Shown here piece by piece: positions 13,351 through 25,249 of a DNA stretch of 64,000 nucleotides. The notes under the pieces are model-generated. The model was not told where the DNA came from and ran no database searches. It was given only the letters and a program-made list of their open reading frames with translations. The stretch covers positions 30,524,522 through 30,588,521 of the forward strand of contig JARCOQ010000006.1 of NCBI GenBank assembly GCA_029207755.1, read 5' to 3'. The stretch is from Chamaea fasciata (Eukaryota; Chordata; Aves; Passeriformes; Sylviidae). Made by a program: the position numbers and the translations under genes. Position 1 is the first letter of the stretch. Each line of letters begins with the position of its first letter.

Positions 13351-14358
13351 ATTCTTAAAAAATATCAGGACTTTTCTAAGATATTTGCATGCTAGTCCAG
13401 TTCCTGGGCTTACATTTTAAAACCTGCTTTTTTTTTTTTCTTAATTTGTCCTTTGTTTTGCTTTATTCTTAGTTGAATTTCTACCTGCCACTCAGTGCTG
13501 GAAGAAGAAAACTTTTCATTCTGAGAGGTTACATCAACACTCCAATAATATTAAATAGGTCAAACCCAGGTTAAATTGATGTAGCCTAGGAAAACAAGGC
13601 AAGATTCTGATTGCCTAGAAGCAGAGAATAAATTAGCCTTTAGAGGTTTAACTATCCTAACTACGCTAAACAGAAGTAGTTTTTGAAGGTTAATACAGCT
13701 GACAAAAGTGATTAAGAAAACTACCTGACCTTATAGAAAAGGGAGCACAGAGACATTTAGGAGCCTTTTATGTTTCAGTGTGTCAAAACCCTATAAAACT
13801 ATACTATGTTTTATCATACATCAGTAGTAGTTAGTGGAACGATTGTAGTCTTTCCTGCAGAGAGTCTTGAAAGACAACAGAGCTATCTTGGTTTCATGTA
13901 AGCTGCTAGGCTCATCAGACAGATGAAGAAATGTAAAGCATCTGCTGAAAATCATTTAAAAAATAATTGGTTTAAAAAGTTATCTCCTTGCTGCAGTTCC
14001 TGGGAAGAAATTACATGACACTTTGTAAACACAGGATTTTAATTTCTGATGAGGATGAGAAATATTTTTTTAATGTATGTATATCCAAAAAAAAGTAAAC
14101 AGATTTTTTTTTTATTTCAAAAGAAATAAATTCTTTCTTCTCAGAAAATCAAACAGAAAGACAATAAAATTAATTTTGATAATTATGGTGTTACAATGAA
14201 AGCTGTGATTTTTCCACTTTTTTTTTTAAACTTGTAAATACCTGCTGTTATTTTGTAAACTTAGGTGTAATTTCCTCTGATCAAGAAGGTCTTAAAGGCT
14301 TGATTGTGTGTTCAGGGTAATTACTTGCTGCTTCATTTAACATTTTTTGATTACTTTA

Positions 14359-14359
<1 letters not shown>

Positions 14360-14393
<34 letters not shown>
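14360..14393. repeat. (TTA)n microsatellite
   Basis: Eleven uninterrupted TTA units run from 14361 to 14393. An array this pure is probably length-polymorphic. Confidence 0.95.
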
Positions 14394-14395
<2 letters not shown>

Positions 14396-16806
14396 CATCA
14401 TTGTTAATAGCTCAGTTAAGAAAGAGGTTCTGTACCAACCAATTGCAGACTTTGCCTGATTTCAGGTGTTTCAAGGATGGTTGTGTACTATCTGCAGGTG
14501 CAGGAGGAGAGAAATGGACATGACAGTAACATTTCTACAAAGATATATTTCTGACCATAAAATTAGGAAATCACTTAGGGCTTCTAACTAATCATCTAAC
14601 CTGGAGGAGCTGTGAGTTACCTGTTGCCTGTGCTCAGACAGAATAAATGACATGCAGAGTTTCACAAACAGTCCTTGGAAATGCATATAGTTATAAAACC
14701 TTTTTAGTTCCATTTTTCAAATTTAATTTTTCGAGACAGTTTTCATATTCTTAAGTTAAGCACATACTAGCACTTCTAGTAGGGAATCTATAATCTGCTG
14801 TACAAAGCAAATAAAATAGAGTTAGTTGTTTCTCTAGTTTAGTAAAGCAATAAAACTTTAGGAAAGTTTTACTTTGGCTTTTCATGGTCCATGTCTTCAT
14901 TATGATACAAGGGTTTTATTTTCATTTTATTGTTAAAAATAGCTTTAAAAAAGAAAATTGGTTTTCTTCCTCAACATCCAAATTGTAGGGTCTAGACTAT
15001 TAACCATATCTGGACCTAAACTACAATTAGTGACACTTTTAAATAACAAACCTGTTATTGCAATGGTTTTGTTTCTCTCTGATTCAAGATTTTCTTCCTT
15101 ATTTTCATCATCATTTGAAATTTAGATCTCAAGTATTGGATGCCAGTGGAAGACCTGAATGACTTTAGTATTCATTAGGAAATAAAACTTCAGTAATTAG
15201 ACTTAAATATCAAATCTTTTTTGTGTATAAACATAATACCTTACTATGGCTCAACATGGACTTAGAGGAAATTTTCTGCATCTGTGCATTTTGTGATAGT
15301 GCTGCTACCAAAAGTGCTACCTCAACGTAACAAAGACATCTGTTTCTGTGTTATCTATAATTCTTGTCTAACATTGAAAGAGAAAAATTGCAATTATGTG
15401 GTATTGGTAATGTTCCCTTTCCAAATCACCTCCTTCTGACGGCTTTTGCCATTCTGAAGGACATTCTGCAAACAGAATATACTCAACTGAGAGTGCAAAT
15501 ATATTGGTCAAGAGATACATGAAACCACAAGGACTAGCTGAGCATTTATATGTTCACCATCCTTGATGAGTGTCTGCAAGCTAGGTAGCCAGAGTCAGGA
15601 GAAATTGCCGAGGGCTCTGACCTCTTGCCTCCTGATTCTTTGACCTTGTCCTTGGGATTTTTGTAAACTTTCCCATCAGTATTTCTTCTTGTGAATCGTT
15701 GTGTTGCTAATACTCTCTCAGCAATTGTACTTTTGTCTGTGCTTTTGCTTGTTTTATATCTCTTCCTTTCACGGACTTTCTCACAACTTAAATGTTAGTA
15801 AGACTGGGTCAAGGTTACAGAGCAATGTGGCACCAAACTAGGGCATAAATTACAGACATCAGAGCCCTAGGGAGGAGGGTTTCAGAAAAATGGGACAACA
15901 TTGAACCAGTTTTCTGAAAAGAAATCTATTGCCAACTCTCGTACTGCTGTGAAAATTATGGATAATTATGAACAATATATTTTCCAATTGTAAAAAAAAA
16001 AAAATGTGGTGACATAATTGTGTACAAAAATTGAAAAATATTTTTATTATATCATTAGAAGGACAACAGTTTAATTTAGAGGAAAAGACTGACTGTATAT
16101 TTAACATAGTTTCAGAAAGTGGTAAACACAAAGATTTAAAATTAGAATTCCAGAAATCTAAAAATACTAATTTAAATACTCAACTAATTCAAAAAGTAAA
16201 TGCATAAACATCTTGATGGGGAAAACATCAATATTTATGGTGTTTGTGTAGGTTTCATTTAGATGTATCAACTCAGCCAATGGGGCATAAAATCACAGAG
16301 ATTGACATAAATCTCCAAATGGAAACAAATGGGAAGCCTGTTTATTGAAGGAATGAGAAAAGACAACTTTGGTCAGCAGTCCTGGGACCTTCTGGCTGAC
16401 AATATCTTTTTGGTTCTTTATGACTGATCTAAAATCCTTAAAACCTACTGAGGAATTTTATTTAAAGGAAAACGAGGCTCTACAAAAACTATCAAGTCTT
16501 TGTCCAACTCAATTTCTTGTTTTGGAATACAAAAATATACCTTATTACCTTTACTCTGGACACTGCTTTATTTCATCCTTGAAGAGTATCAACACTACTG
16601 TTAATTATTAGTCCAGACCAATTACTTTGTTTGCTTGTCACTTTAATTCCAAACAAGTTATTTTCCAGAATTAAAAAGGACAAAACAAAGAAAGATGTTG
16701 GCCATTCCCCAGCTTATGTACAAAAGCAGAGAAAAGCATGGCAGTTCTGAGGGGATTTTTTGTATAAACTAATTCTATAATATTTCTGGTGGGTTTTTTG
16801 TGACTG

Positions 16807-16880
16807 TTTTTTGTTCTGTTTTGGGGGGGGGGGGTTTGTTTGTTTGTTGGGGTTTTTTTGTTGTTTTGGGGGGTTTATTT
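16807..16880 (+). repeat. G/T-rich low-complexity tract
   Basis: The plus strand here contains only T and G apart from a C at 16816 and a few bases at the end. It includes a run of 12 G (16823-16834), then GGGG (16849-16852) and GGGGGG (16868-16873), separated by T-rich spacers with TTTG repeats. Confidence 0.9.
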
Positions 16881-17742
16881 AATGCTTATTTCTAACCTCA
16901 TAAAATTTACTCTTAAAAATCTCATTTTGTGTTCTTTGGATCAGATAATTCCTCATTGTTAGTTGCAATATTTATAGACAAAGGCAAAACACTTTTAGTC
17001 CAGTAAGTATATAATGTCATAAATATTTCATGTTTACAGCCTAATAATGGGTAAGATTTCTAGCACAGATGAACAAAGGTTTACTACAGCCTTCTGGAAA
17101 AAGACCTTTGAATGGCTTCATTTCTGAATATAGTCTCATTTTTTACAGACACCCAAACACAGATTGGATGTTCAGATCTCTGCTCTTCTAGGATGTGCCT
17201 TCGTCTTTTCTCAACCATATCGAATTGAGAATTATTATTCTAGAAATACACTACCTAAATATTGCTAACCCACAGAAACTCACCTGACTACTACGCTCCA
17301 CTTATACTCAAGGTCATGCTCTAAGTAGTTCATCTGAAATACCTGAAACATTCCTTTTAAGATGGGATGAGTCTCATCTAAGGTTTACCTGTTTCTGTTG
17401 TCTGTGAAGAAACATTCACATGTATAAGTATAAATACAAAAGCCAAGGTAAAAATATATATATATGAACTAAGATAATACATTTTTATATAAATCCGTAT
17501 AATGGTATACCTTTCAGATTCCTTTATTATGTCTTATTTGTCACCCTAGTCCCTTTTTATTTAGTCTTTATTACAGAAATATTATTCTGATGTATATAAA
17601 TACCTGTACTAGGTATACAATAAAGGATATGATTTCTTCCCTCTTCGTAGTTCATAAGACTTTTTTTAAAATATATATACTCAGTAAGTGCACATATCAG
17701 CAATGCTTTATGAATGCTTACCTAGCACATGTTTAAGTGCAG

Positions 17743-17768
17743 TTAATGCATTAAACTTAATGCATTAA
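17743..17768. repeat. Paired TTAATGCATTAA palindromes
   Basis: The perfect 12-bp palindrome TTAATGCATTAA occurs at 17743-17754 and again at 17757-17768 with only AC between. The sequence combines homeodomain TAAT cores with an ATGCAT centre of the kind POU factors prefer. A regulatory role is inference only. Confidence 0.8.
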
Positions 17769-19597
17769 TCTTGAATAAAAAAGATTTAATAAATGACTAT
17801 GCTTCCTGTCAACACCCAATATTACATCATCAAAATTGTCTGTTAAAAAAATTATTTAGGGATTCTAGAAACTTTTATGTCAGCAGTAAATCTTCTGATT
17901 TGATTTTAAATTAATTAGCTCAATTTGTCTAAGCTTGTATAAAAATATGAAATAGCAAAAAAATGTCACACAGGCATAAAATTTTGTGACTACAACAAAA
18001 TAGCTAAACATTTTTCATTATATTTCTGGTTTTCCCAGACTGTGCAGCATCAGATCTTTAGCTGGTGCCAATATGCATCAGGAAATGAGCATATTATGGA
18101 GAAAAATAACATAATTCATAAGTGATTTAGTCTTGTAAAAAATTAAAATCCAACTGCCAGTTCAGAAAGCACTAGAAGTTTAAAAATAAAATTTCATGTT
18201 CTCACAATTCTGCAAAGTGTGCTATTATTATAGCTCAAGAGGTTGAGATAATGACATCAGTGAAAAACTGGTAAATACAGGTGGGACTGAGTGATCTCTG
18301 CTTCCATTTTAAGTTTATTCCTCGTTGTTTATATTTATTGCAACTTTCTGCCTGTGGACATATTGTACTTCTCTGGGTGGTTCAGCTCCAAACTGTCTGG
18401 AGTCAGATTAATATACAAATAATTCCACAGCCATGCAAGAAATTAATGTGTGTGAGATAATGATAAATGGAATTTCATTGACTAAACTTACTGTTTGGTT
18501 CATTATATCATGATGTAATGAACAACATCAGAAGCGGCAGGCATATGAAACTGCAGGTTCCTTAAACAAAAAGCATTGTTCAAAAAAATCCCAATGTAAG
18601 AACTCTTTTTGATGGTTGTAAGATCCTTTAGAGTTTTATTACTTGAACTAGAAAAATTGTCCCAGTTTGAGACAAATTTGGGAGGAAACAAAATTAACAA
18701 AAATTTATTACCATAAATGCTTTTTATAAAAAGCATTGTCAGGGCTATGAAAACCCTAGCAATGTTCCTTGTTGATGTGTCATCGCTTTCCCTCCTATCA
18801 ACAAGTTCTTTTATACACTTTAGAATTCGCAATTTCACAGATTATCAGCAAGTAGATTTCCACTGATGAGGTGGGAATTGATGGTGCTGCACTCTGGAAA
18901 TTACCGTGACAATGTTACTGAGGACCTTTCTCAGTGGTAAAGCAGAAAGGTTATTAGATAAGAGCTGAGGAGCTGCCAGCATGTTTTTCATGTTGTCACA
19001 CAACAAAGAAGTAGCAACTAGAATATTGGCTGACCACTGTTTAGATACACTTCTTCTCCTTTATGATTTTCCTCTTGCCCTTGTCTCTTCTGTATTATTC
19101 CATTGCCACTACAGAGACCATAAATACATGCTAGAATCCCAACTCTGACTTTAAACTGGTAGACAAATGTACTGTTCCATTGAGATTTTTCCCTGACCAA
19201 GAGTCAGAAGGAAATTTATCAGAATGGTGGGCATTTTTTGTTTTAATTCTGTGGAAAAATTATAATGTAATAAAGCTCTTGTTGCTAAGAATACATTCCA
19301 TTCCTTAGCTTTCTGTGCTGTCCCCATTGTTTCCAGGTTCTAAGTTCAAGCATCTGTTAGCAGATTCTAATGCAGAGCAAAGACATTTGTCATCCACCAA
19401 CTGTAGGCTCTGCAGTCTCTCTTTCTCTCTCTGCCTGCAGACACATGAGAAACCTTTTCCAAACAAAATATAATTTTCTCACAAAAATTAGTTTTCAAAA
19501 AAGTTACACCATTAAACTTGATTTGGTTTTGCAAGGTTATATGCTCTTCTCAGTGAATCTCTGTAATGCTGTATGAAGATCACTTTTTGCCACACTG

Positions 19598-19649
19598 CCA
19601 TTAAGCTACTTACCATGTATGTACTACCATTAAGCTACTTGTCATGTAT
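19598..19649. repeat. 29-bp tandem duplication
   Basis: The segment beginning CCATTAAGCTACTT at 19598 is repeated from 19627. The second copy differs at two adjacent bases (AC to GT) and matches through CATGTAT. Confidence 0.85.
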
Positions 19650-19678
19650 CAAAGCAGCTATTTTAGGAAACCAAATAA

Positions 19679-19716
19679 TATGTGTATGCACACGTGCATG
19701 TGCACATGCACATACA
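19679..19716. repeat. Alternating purine-pyrimidine (Z-DNA-like) tract
   Basis: Bases 19679-19716 alternate pyrimidine and purine strictly for 38 nt, mostly as TG, CA and TA steps. The tract contains an E-box CACGTG (19691-19696) and a perfect 18-bp palindrome GTGCATGTGCACATGCAC (19694-19711). Confidence 0.85.
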
Positions 19717-20298
19717 ACAAATACTATTTTAGTTTCTCGAAAGAATTCTCAAAATTGTAACGCTATCTAATGCTATCTTCTCTGAAATGTGAAAATCGAA
19801 GTTTTATGTGAAGATTCTGTTTAATGTTCATTTATGTGTTTTAAAATTATGATTTTGTATGCTGTGTTGGTCATTGAGTGAGTTAGGAAGGCTGTTCTCT
19901 AAAACTGAGCCTGACGGTGCATAAATTAAATAGCAGCTATGCTTCTCAGCTATTAAATCTTGTATCTACACATAAATACTTGAACTGGCTCCTGGGTGCA
20001 AGTTCCATAGCTACCTACAGATACGGATACACACGTGCACTCCATCTGAGCACCTGGGCACTTAGCAATTGACTAAGCTCCATCACAATTCACAAATCAA
20101 CTGGAAAAGGACTAAATGACACCTAACTGCATGGTCACTACAATCCGGTAGTCATGCTCAGACCATGAATAAGCTTTGAGGTTTCTTTTAATCACAGCAG
20201 TTGCATTGGTTTTATTCAAAAACTTCCTGACGAAGATTGAATCTGAGGCCCAAACTCATTATTCTTCCTAGTACTAGAGGATTCAAAAGCAAAAAAAG

Positions 20299-20995
20299 TG
20301 TCTTGGTTTAGATAGACAGGTATCTGCCAGGGAGGGTTGGAGTCTCCCTTAAAATGTAAGCCCCTCCCCTCCCTTTCCAAATTATCATAAATTTTCAATT
20401 AAAAGGCTGTCAGGCAAAGATTTTGGGAATAGGTATAGCAGTTCTTTACTAGGGATATAAAAATACAGATGTTGTAGTACAGAAGAATAAGCAAGCAAAT
20501 AAACAAACAAGAAATCCTAGAAAACCCTGACACAGTCAGAAATACAACCTGACACCCTGTTGGTCAGGATGTTGGAAGCAGTCCAAAGTAAGCCCTCCTG
20601 AAGTGGCAGATGTGGTTTTGTTGGAGTAGAGATGGTCCCGTTGAAGAAAAAAGGGTCCAGTAATGGTGAGATGGGTTCAGTCTTCTTCCAGGAATCCGGT
20701 GGGAAAACTGGATACCTAGTGGTACTGTGGCTCCTTTTTATCCAGGTTAAGATGGTTTGGCTCCTCCTCCCTGTGTGGAGCAGCTTACAATAGTGCAGTG
20801 TAATGTGTAATGTCATTGATGAGCTCTTAATGGTCCATTGGCAGAAGACATTCCCATGGAAGTAGTGAAACAATGAAGAGAGATAAGTAGCACTCCACCA
20901 TCTGATAAGTGACACTGACCCATTTGGGCAAAGATAAGCAATTCTGCTCCACCCAGATGGAATAGAATAATATGCTCTTTACAAAACCCATGACA
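20299..20995 (-). mobile_element. Solo LTR (songbird ERV, ERVL-like) with 5-bp target duplication
   Basis: The element runs from TGTCTTGG to CATGACA, the TG...CA ends of a retroviral long terminal repeat, and is flanked on both sides by AAAAG (20294-20298 and 20996-21000). A 5-bp target-site duplication fits ERVL-type integrases. On the minus strand a TATA-like GGATAAAAAGG sits at 20733-20743 in a plausible U3/R position, so the element reads leftwards. The whole body resembles a repeat I know from passerine genomes. No gag, pol, env or primer-binding site adjoins it, so it is a solo LTR left by recombination. The minus-strand open frame of 132 codons at 20517-20915 lies wholly inside it and is not a gene. 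Confidence 0.85.
20733..20743 (-). promoter_or_regulatory. TATA-like box of the LTR promoter
   Basis: GGATAAAAAGG on the minus strand lies about 250 bp inside the U3 end of the solo LTR at 20299-20995. It marks the likely former viral transcription start and sets the orientation. Present activity is unknown. Confidence 0.45.
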
Positions 20996-23070
20996 AAAAG
21001 AAAGTGACATGAGCTACAAATTAACTTGGAAGGCTTCCAGGCTTCACTCAGCTCAGAAATACTCAACCAATGTTATCTCAGGTGTATATAATCACATAAT
21101 CAAAAACGATACAGCATTTACCATGGACAATTTCTTTTTGCTGGGTTATACTGTAAAGAGGGCTACTGTCTACTTAGAAAACTAGGCAAAAAGATTCTTA
21201 CACTTCAATATCTTTTAAAGAACAAAAGTGAATACAACTCTTACACAGAGATAAGAATTTGTTGTTAGTTCCATTCATGTTTCAACTTAATATTCCAGAT
21301 TGTTCTTGCAGAAAAGCCTCATTTACAATGCAACTAAAATTTTTATCCTAAAAAAAAGCACTTAGTCACTCCTAATAGCTTTCTCTGTTCCCTGGTGTGG
21401 TAGTCACATCTAAGAAATATCCCTATGGACCTGAAAGTCAACACTTAGTCCTTCCTTGAGAAGAAGAGGGATGATAAAGGATATTGTGATGATCTGACAG
21501 TGCTCTGCCTTGACTGCTAGTCTCAAGGATGAGAAAAAATTGTTCAGATCTAGACTTAACATCCACTCCCATACACAAGCATCTAAATGCTTTACAGAAA
21601 ACATTGACTGCTCTTACCATCTAGGAGATTGGCAGAAAATGTCAAAGTGTTCATTAACTAACTTATGTCATTCATTTGGGGATATTTGAAAATGGAAATA
21701 TATCTTCAGCAAGGAAAGGGAAGGTGAAGGTTCCACACATAATACTGGAGTGGGTCCTAATAAGTTGAAAATAGCCTTAAATTTTATTCAGGATGTTGGT
21801 TAATGCAGAATACATTCAGAAAGCTAATTTATTGGAAAATAATTTTGAGATTATGTGTTGAAAATATGTGTCCAAAAATATATAAAAAACTTATTTACTT
21901 CTGCAGGTTTTTGTAGCCTTGAATCCATGGTGTTGAAGGGAAAAAATATTGGAGCAACTCTCTACATTGAGCATAACATGATTTTTTTCTATTTTGATAC
22001 TCCATAATTGCAACTCCCTTATATTGCTTTTTTTGTGATAATCTGGAATGGGTCACAAGATATTTGCAATTACACTGAAGCAGACATAATTTCCCCTTTG
22101 TTTATTATATGCCTTGTTTCAGTTTGGGACATAGTGCTACTTCTGATGTTCATAAAGGAGCTCTTCCACTCACAGAGTGATAATTCTCTCACCTTTTTGG
22201 GTGCTACTATAATTTTATGATTATTCTAATTTTGTTTCATTCATTTGTTTTAATGTTAAGATAAATTAAAGCTTAATTTCTTATTCCAGTTCCACCAGAT
22301 TAAAGCAATAAAAGATAACTCCAGATCTCAATAAATAAAAGTGCCTTTTGGTAAACAGGATAATCCTCCCTGCCCCCTACCCCCTATTTTTTTTACGTGC
22401 CAGTTATTTAGATCTGGAGTCCTTCCAAAACTGAGAGTCATAGATGCATTATACTTAACTCAGCTGCAACACGCATTTCATCTTATGTTTCCCTATATCC
22501 TAAGCCCTCATTTGAGGAAGAACAAGAAGTTTAATTAAATATGTATTGAGACTTTCCTCCACAATGTCAGCCCAGGATGATGATAAATGTGAGTGGCTTG
22601 CCAGCAGTACAGCTACTCCTTTTATCTCTCCCTATTTTTCAGCTGCCAAGAGAAAAGTCCCTCAATCTAGAGTTTATAAGCAGCAAAAAAGTACAATTAA
22701 ACCAACCTATGACCTTTTATGTTACTTTAAAATTACATAGAAATAATTGTACACATAGTTATTGACTTGTATGTGCGTATTCAAACATAAGTCTATATAT
22801 TTATATGTACATATATAAAGCCTTAGGAAGATTTTTTTTTTACGTTGAAAATAATAAAACCTACTTGTAACAGCCTTGAATATACTGAAATGTCTTTCTT
22901 GTACCAGGGAAATGGACAACAAGCTATAGTTTCAGTAGAGGAAAATTCTTTACAGTTCAGACACTGCAGAGAGGGGATTGTTGAATGTATAAAAGAAATA
23001 AAGAATTTCAAAAGGTACATTTTCCATACTGTGCTTTACTCTTCCAGCTTTATATAGTTTAAAAATTTTA

Positions 23071-23183
23071 TTGTTTTCTTGGGGGGTTTTTTGTTGGTTT
23101 TTTGGTTTGGTTTGGTTTGGTTTGTTTTGCTTTGGTTTGGGTTGGTTTTCTTTTTTTTTTTCTTTTTTTTTTTCTTTTTTTTT
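23071..23183 (+). repeat. TTTGG-rich tract running into poly-T
   Basis: The tract begins with GGGGGG and imperfect TTTGG units and ends with about 30 T interrupted by single C bases. It forces hydrophobic or lysine-rich open frames on the two strands; these are artefacts. Confidence 0.9.
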
Positions 23184-23877
23184 GAGAATGTTACCTGCAA
23201 TTAATCCATTAGAAAGTTCAAATTCAACATTCTTGGCTTTCTTTATATCACTGAAACAGTAATACCCTGCCAATAGACCAACTGCTGTTTCAAATGTGAG
23301 TTTTATAAGCCTCACCCTAACAGAGTAAGAGAAAGAAGGCTTCAGGTTGGTGGATATTGTGTTCCATGCCTCTGTCTCCCACTTTGCACTCTTTCTTCTG
23401 CTATCAATGAAGGAATGAATCAGTCTTCAGAAAGGATGAACTATTCACTTTCTGCTCTTATGACTGAAATGAATCTAGATACCCAGTATAAATTGTTTGG
23501 TTTTTTAGATGATACAAGCAAGAACTAAGGATCTGTTTCAAGTAAGTGGGTCATTCCATCTAATCATTGCTGGAAAAAACCTGCAACTTTTCATAAATCT
23601 CCATTTAGATTTTAAACAGGGTGCAAGAGTATTTTCAAACTAAATTGTTTATTCTTCTGTAAATTTGTATTATTAATGTTACATGTATAATTTAACATCA
23701 CTTTTACACACGAAAAATAAAGATTAAATATGAATGTTTTATTTCCTTTACTTGGTAAGTACACACATCCTCAAAGCACCAAGGAAAAGAATCATTTAAA
23801 TAATCATACTATGCATTCCTTTTTTTAAAAATCCGACACATTACATAGTTAATCTTTACAAAAGTATTATAAAAAAC

Positions 23878-23944
23878 CAGTGTACCTATCAGTGTAATAA
23901 TATACTATAGCTGTACACTGGCAATTTTGTAAGAGTACACTGGT
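23878..23944. repeat. Cluster of CCAGTGTAC / GTACACTGG inverted repeats
   Basis: CCAGTGTAC near 23878 is followed by its reverse complement GTACACTGG twice, near 23914 and 23936. One left arm can therefore pair with either of two right arms. Confidence 0.75.
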
Positions 23945-24481
23945 GATATAAAACCATAGAAGTTCTAAAACTATATACACACACATTTTTTCTTAGCTCA
24001 CCACAAATTATTCATTCTAGTTTCTGCACAAGGAGTGCATGTCTCAATATTTTCATTTCTTTTCTGGTGACTGAAATTGCAATTTAGGCACATTGCAGAA
24101 GAGCAAGAATTTGAAAAAAAAAAAAAAAAGAATACCTAAAAAAACGGAAAGATAGTAGTAGTACAGTCTGAGCCTGTAATCAATAATATCATAAGTTACC
24201 TGTGAGATGGGAGAAAATTTTTTGTCACTCTAGTTTGCCTCAGGGCTCAACTACTCAAGCTGCCTATATTTATAACTAAGGTTGTTCTGAACTACAGTCA
24301 AGCCTAATTCAAAAGTAATTACGACTCAATAGCACAAACTGCAAGAGACTTGGACACAAGGTAAGGAAGTTTGTGTCAAAGTGCATGAAAAAATAAGCTG
24401 CATTATTACTTAACTTCACAAAAACTATCATAAGACTTTTACTGAAAGAAGATTTTTGAGTTAGTTAAGCTTCATCAGCTG

Positions 24482-24825
24482 CTACAGAACAACCCAAACT
24501 TGAGTGCCTGGATAGCAGCAAACTTTTCTGTAGAACAGGTCGGGGACCTCTGGCCTCTGCAGCAGGGGGTCACTGCTATCAGCCGTTGCTTTTTCCTGCT
24601 GCTCCTTTGTGGTCCAGGGTTCATACATACTGCCTGAGAGCACAACTTCTTTCTGCTTCTCCTCAACTTGAGGGCAGTGAGCCTATTCAGTAGCTGCAGA
24701 TGTTCAGGTGTAGCAGGAGCCTTCTTCCTGGTGCAAGGAGGCACCTTCACCTTCCAGCCTTCCCCTGCCTTCTTCCTTCCAGTTTCCTCTTGCCATTCTT
24801 CTAGGGACCGATTCCATATCCAAAC
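24482..24825 (-). pseudogene. Frame-broken coding-like stretch, family unknown
   Basis: On the minus strand one frame is open from about 24825 to about 24665 and gives a lysine- and proline-rich product containing the segment PEHLQLLNRLTALK. A second frame then takes over after an apparent one-base shift. It reads as an acidic, glutamine-rich segment (VEEKQKEVVLSGSMYEPW, then a TKEQQEK run) down to a TAG at 24482-24484. The composition is richer in G and C than the flanks, and the amino-acid usage looks protein-like in both halves. I do not recognise the family. It may be a processed pseudogene, a decayed retroelement ORF or a chance pair of frames. No poly-A tail or flanking duplication is clear. 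Confidence 0.25.
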
Positions 24826-25200
24826 TCATGGAAGGAACAGTGTAGCACCAACCACACAAACTTTTACCATACATAGATCCCCTCAGATATTTTGCACACC
24901 AGTGACTGTGTTGCCATCCCTTACTGATTAATGAGAATCACTGTGCAAGGCTAACTTATGTTAGGTAATAGCCCAGTAGATCATAGAGTTCTAATTAATT
25001 TCTGAGTTCTGTAATTTAAATGTCATTGAGAGTAAAATATGAAGAGGCCTCTTTTTCAGCTCACAAGTTTTCTAGGCAACTCAATTTGCACACAGGAAGA
25101 ACTAAAACAGTACCTAAAGCTACAGATCACAAAATTTGAAAAGTAAACCACTAATGAAATTAAAAATTCTTGTAAAATTCCCAATATAGTTGTCTCCACC

Positions 25201-25249
25201 ATTAGACTACAAAAAACACTAGGCATTTAGACTACAAAAAAAACTAGGT
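25201..25249. repeat. 24-bp imperfect tandem duplication
   Basis: The segment ATTAGACTACAAAAAACACTAGGC is followed by a near copy with one extra base and a few changes. Confidence 0.8.

Larger units (their letters stand above)
13401..20298. other. Gene-free AT-rich stretch with simple repeats
   Basis: No gene is supported. The stretch contains a (TTA)n microsatellite (14360-14393), a G/T-rich tract (16807-16880), two close 12-bp palindromes (17743-17768), a 29-bp tandem duplication (19598-19649) and an alternating purine-pyrimidine segment (19679-19716). A more balanced block at about 15560-15790 contains CpGs and could be an old repeat fragment; I could not name its family. Confidence 0.55.
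20996..24480. other. Gene-free AT-rich stretch
   Basis: No gene is supported. The stretch holds a G/T-rich plus poly-T tract (23071-23183) and a cluster of CCAGTGTAC/GTACACTGG inverted repeats (23878-23944). The open frames around 22950-23315 on both strands are products of the low-complexity tract. Confidence 0.55.

Noticed and set aside
20517..20915. 132-codon minus-strand ORF
   Set aside because: It lies wholly within the solo LTR at 20299-20995 and spans its promoter and R regions, so it is a chance frame in repeat DNA.
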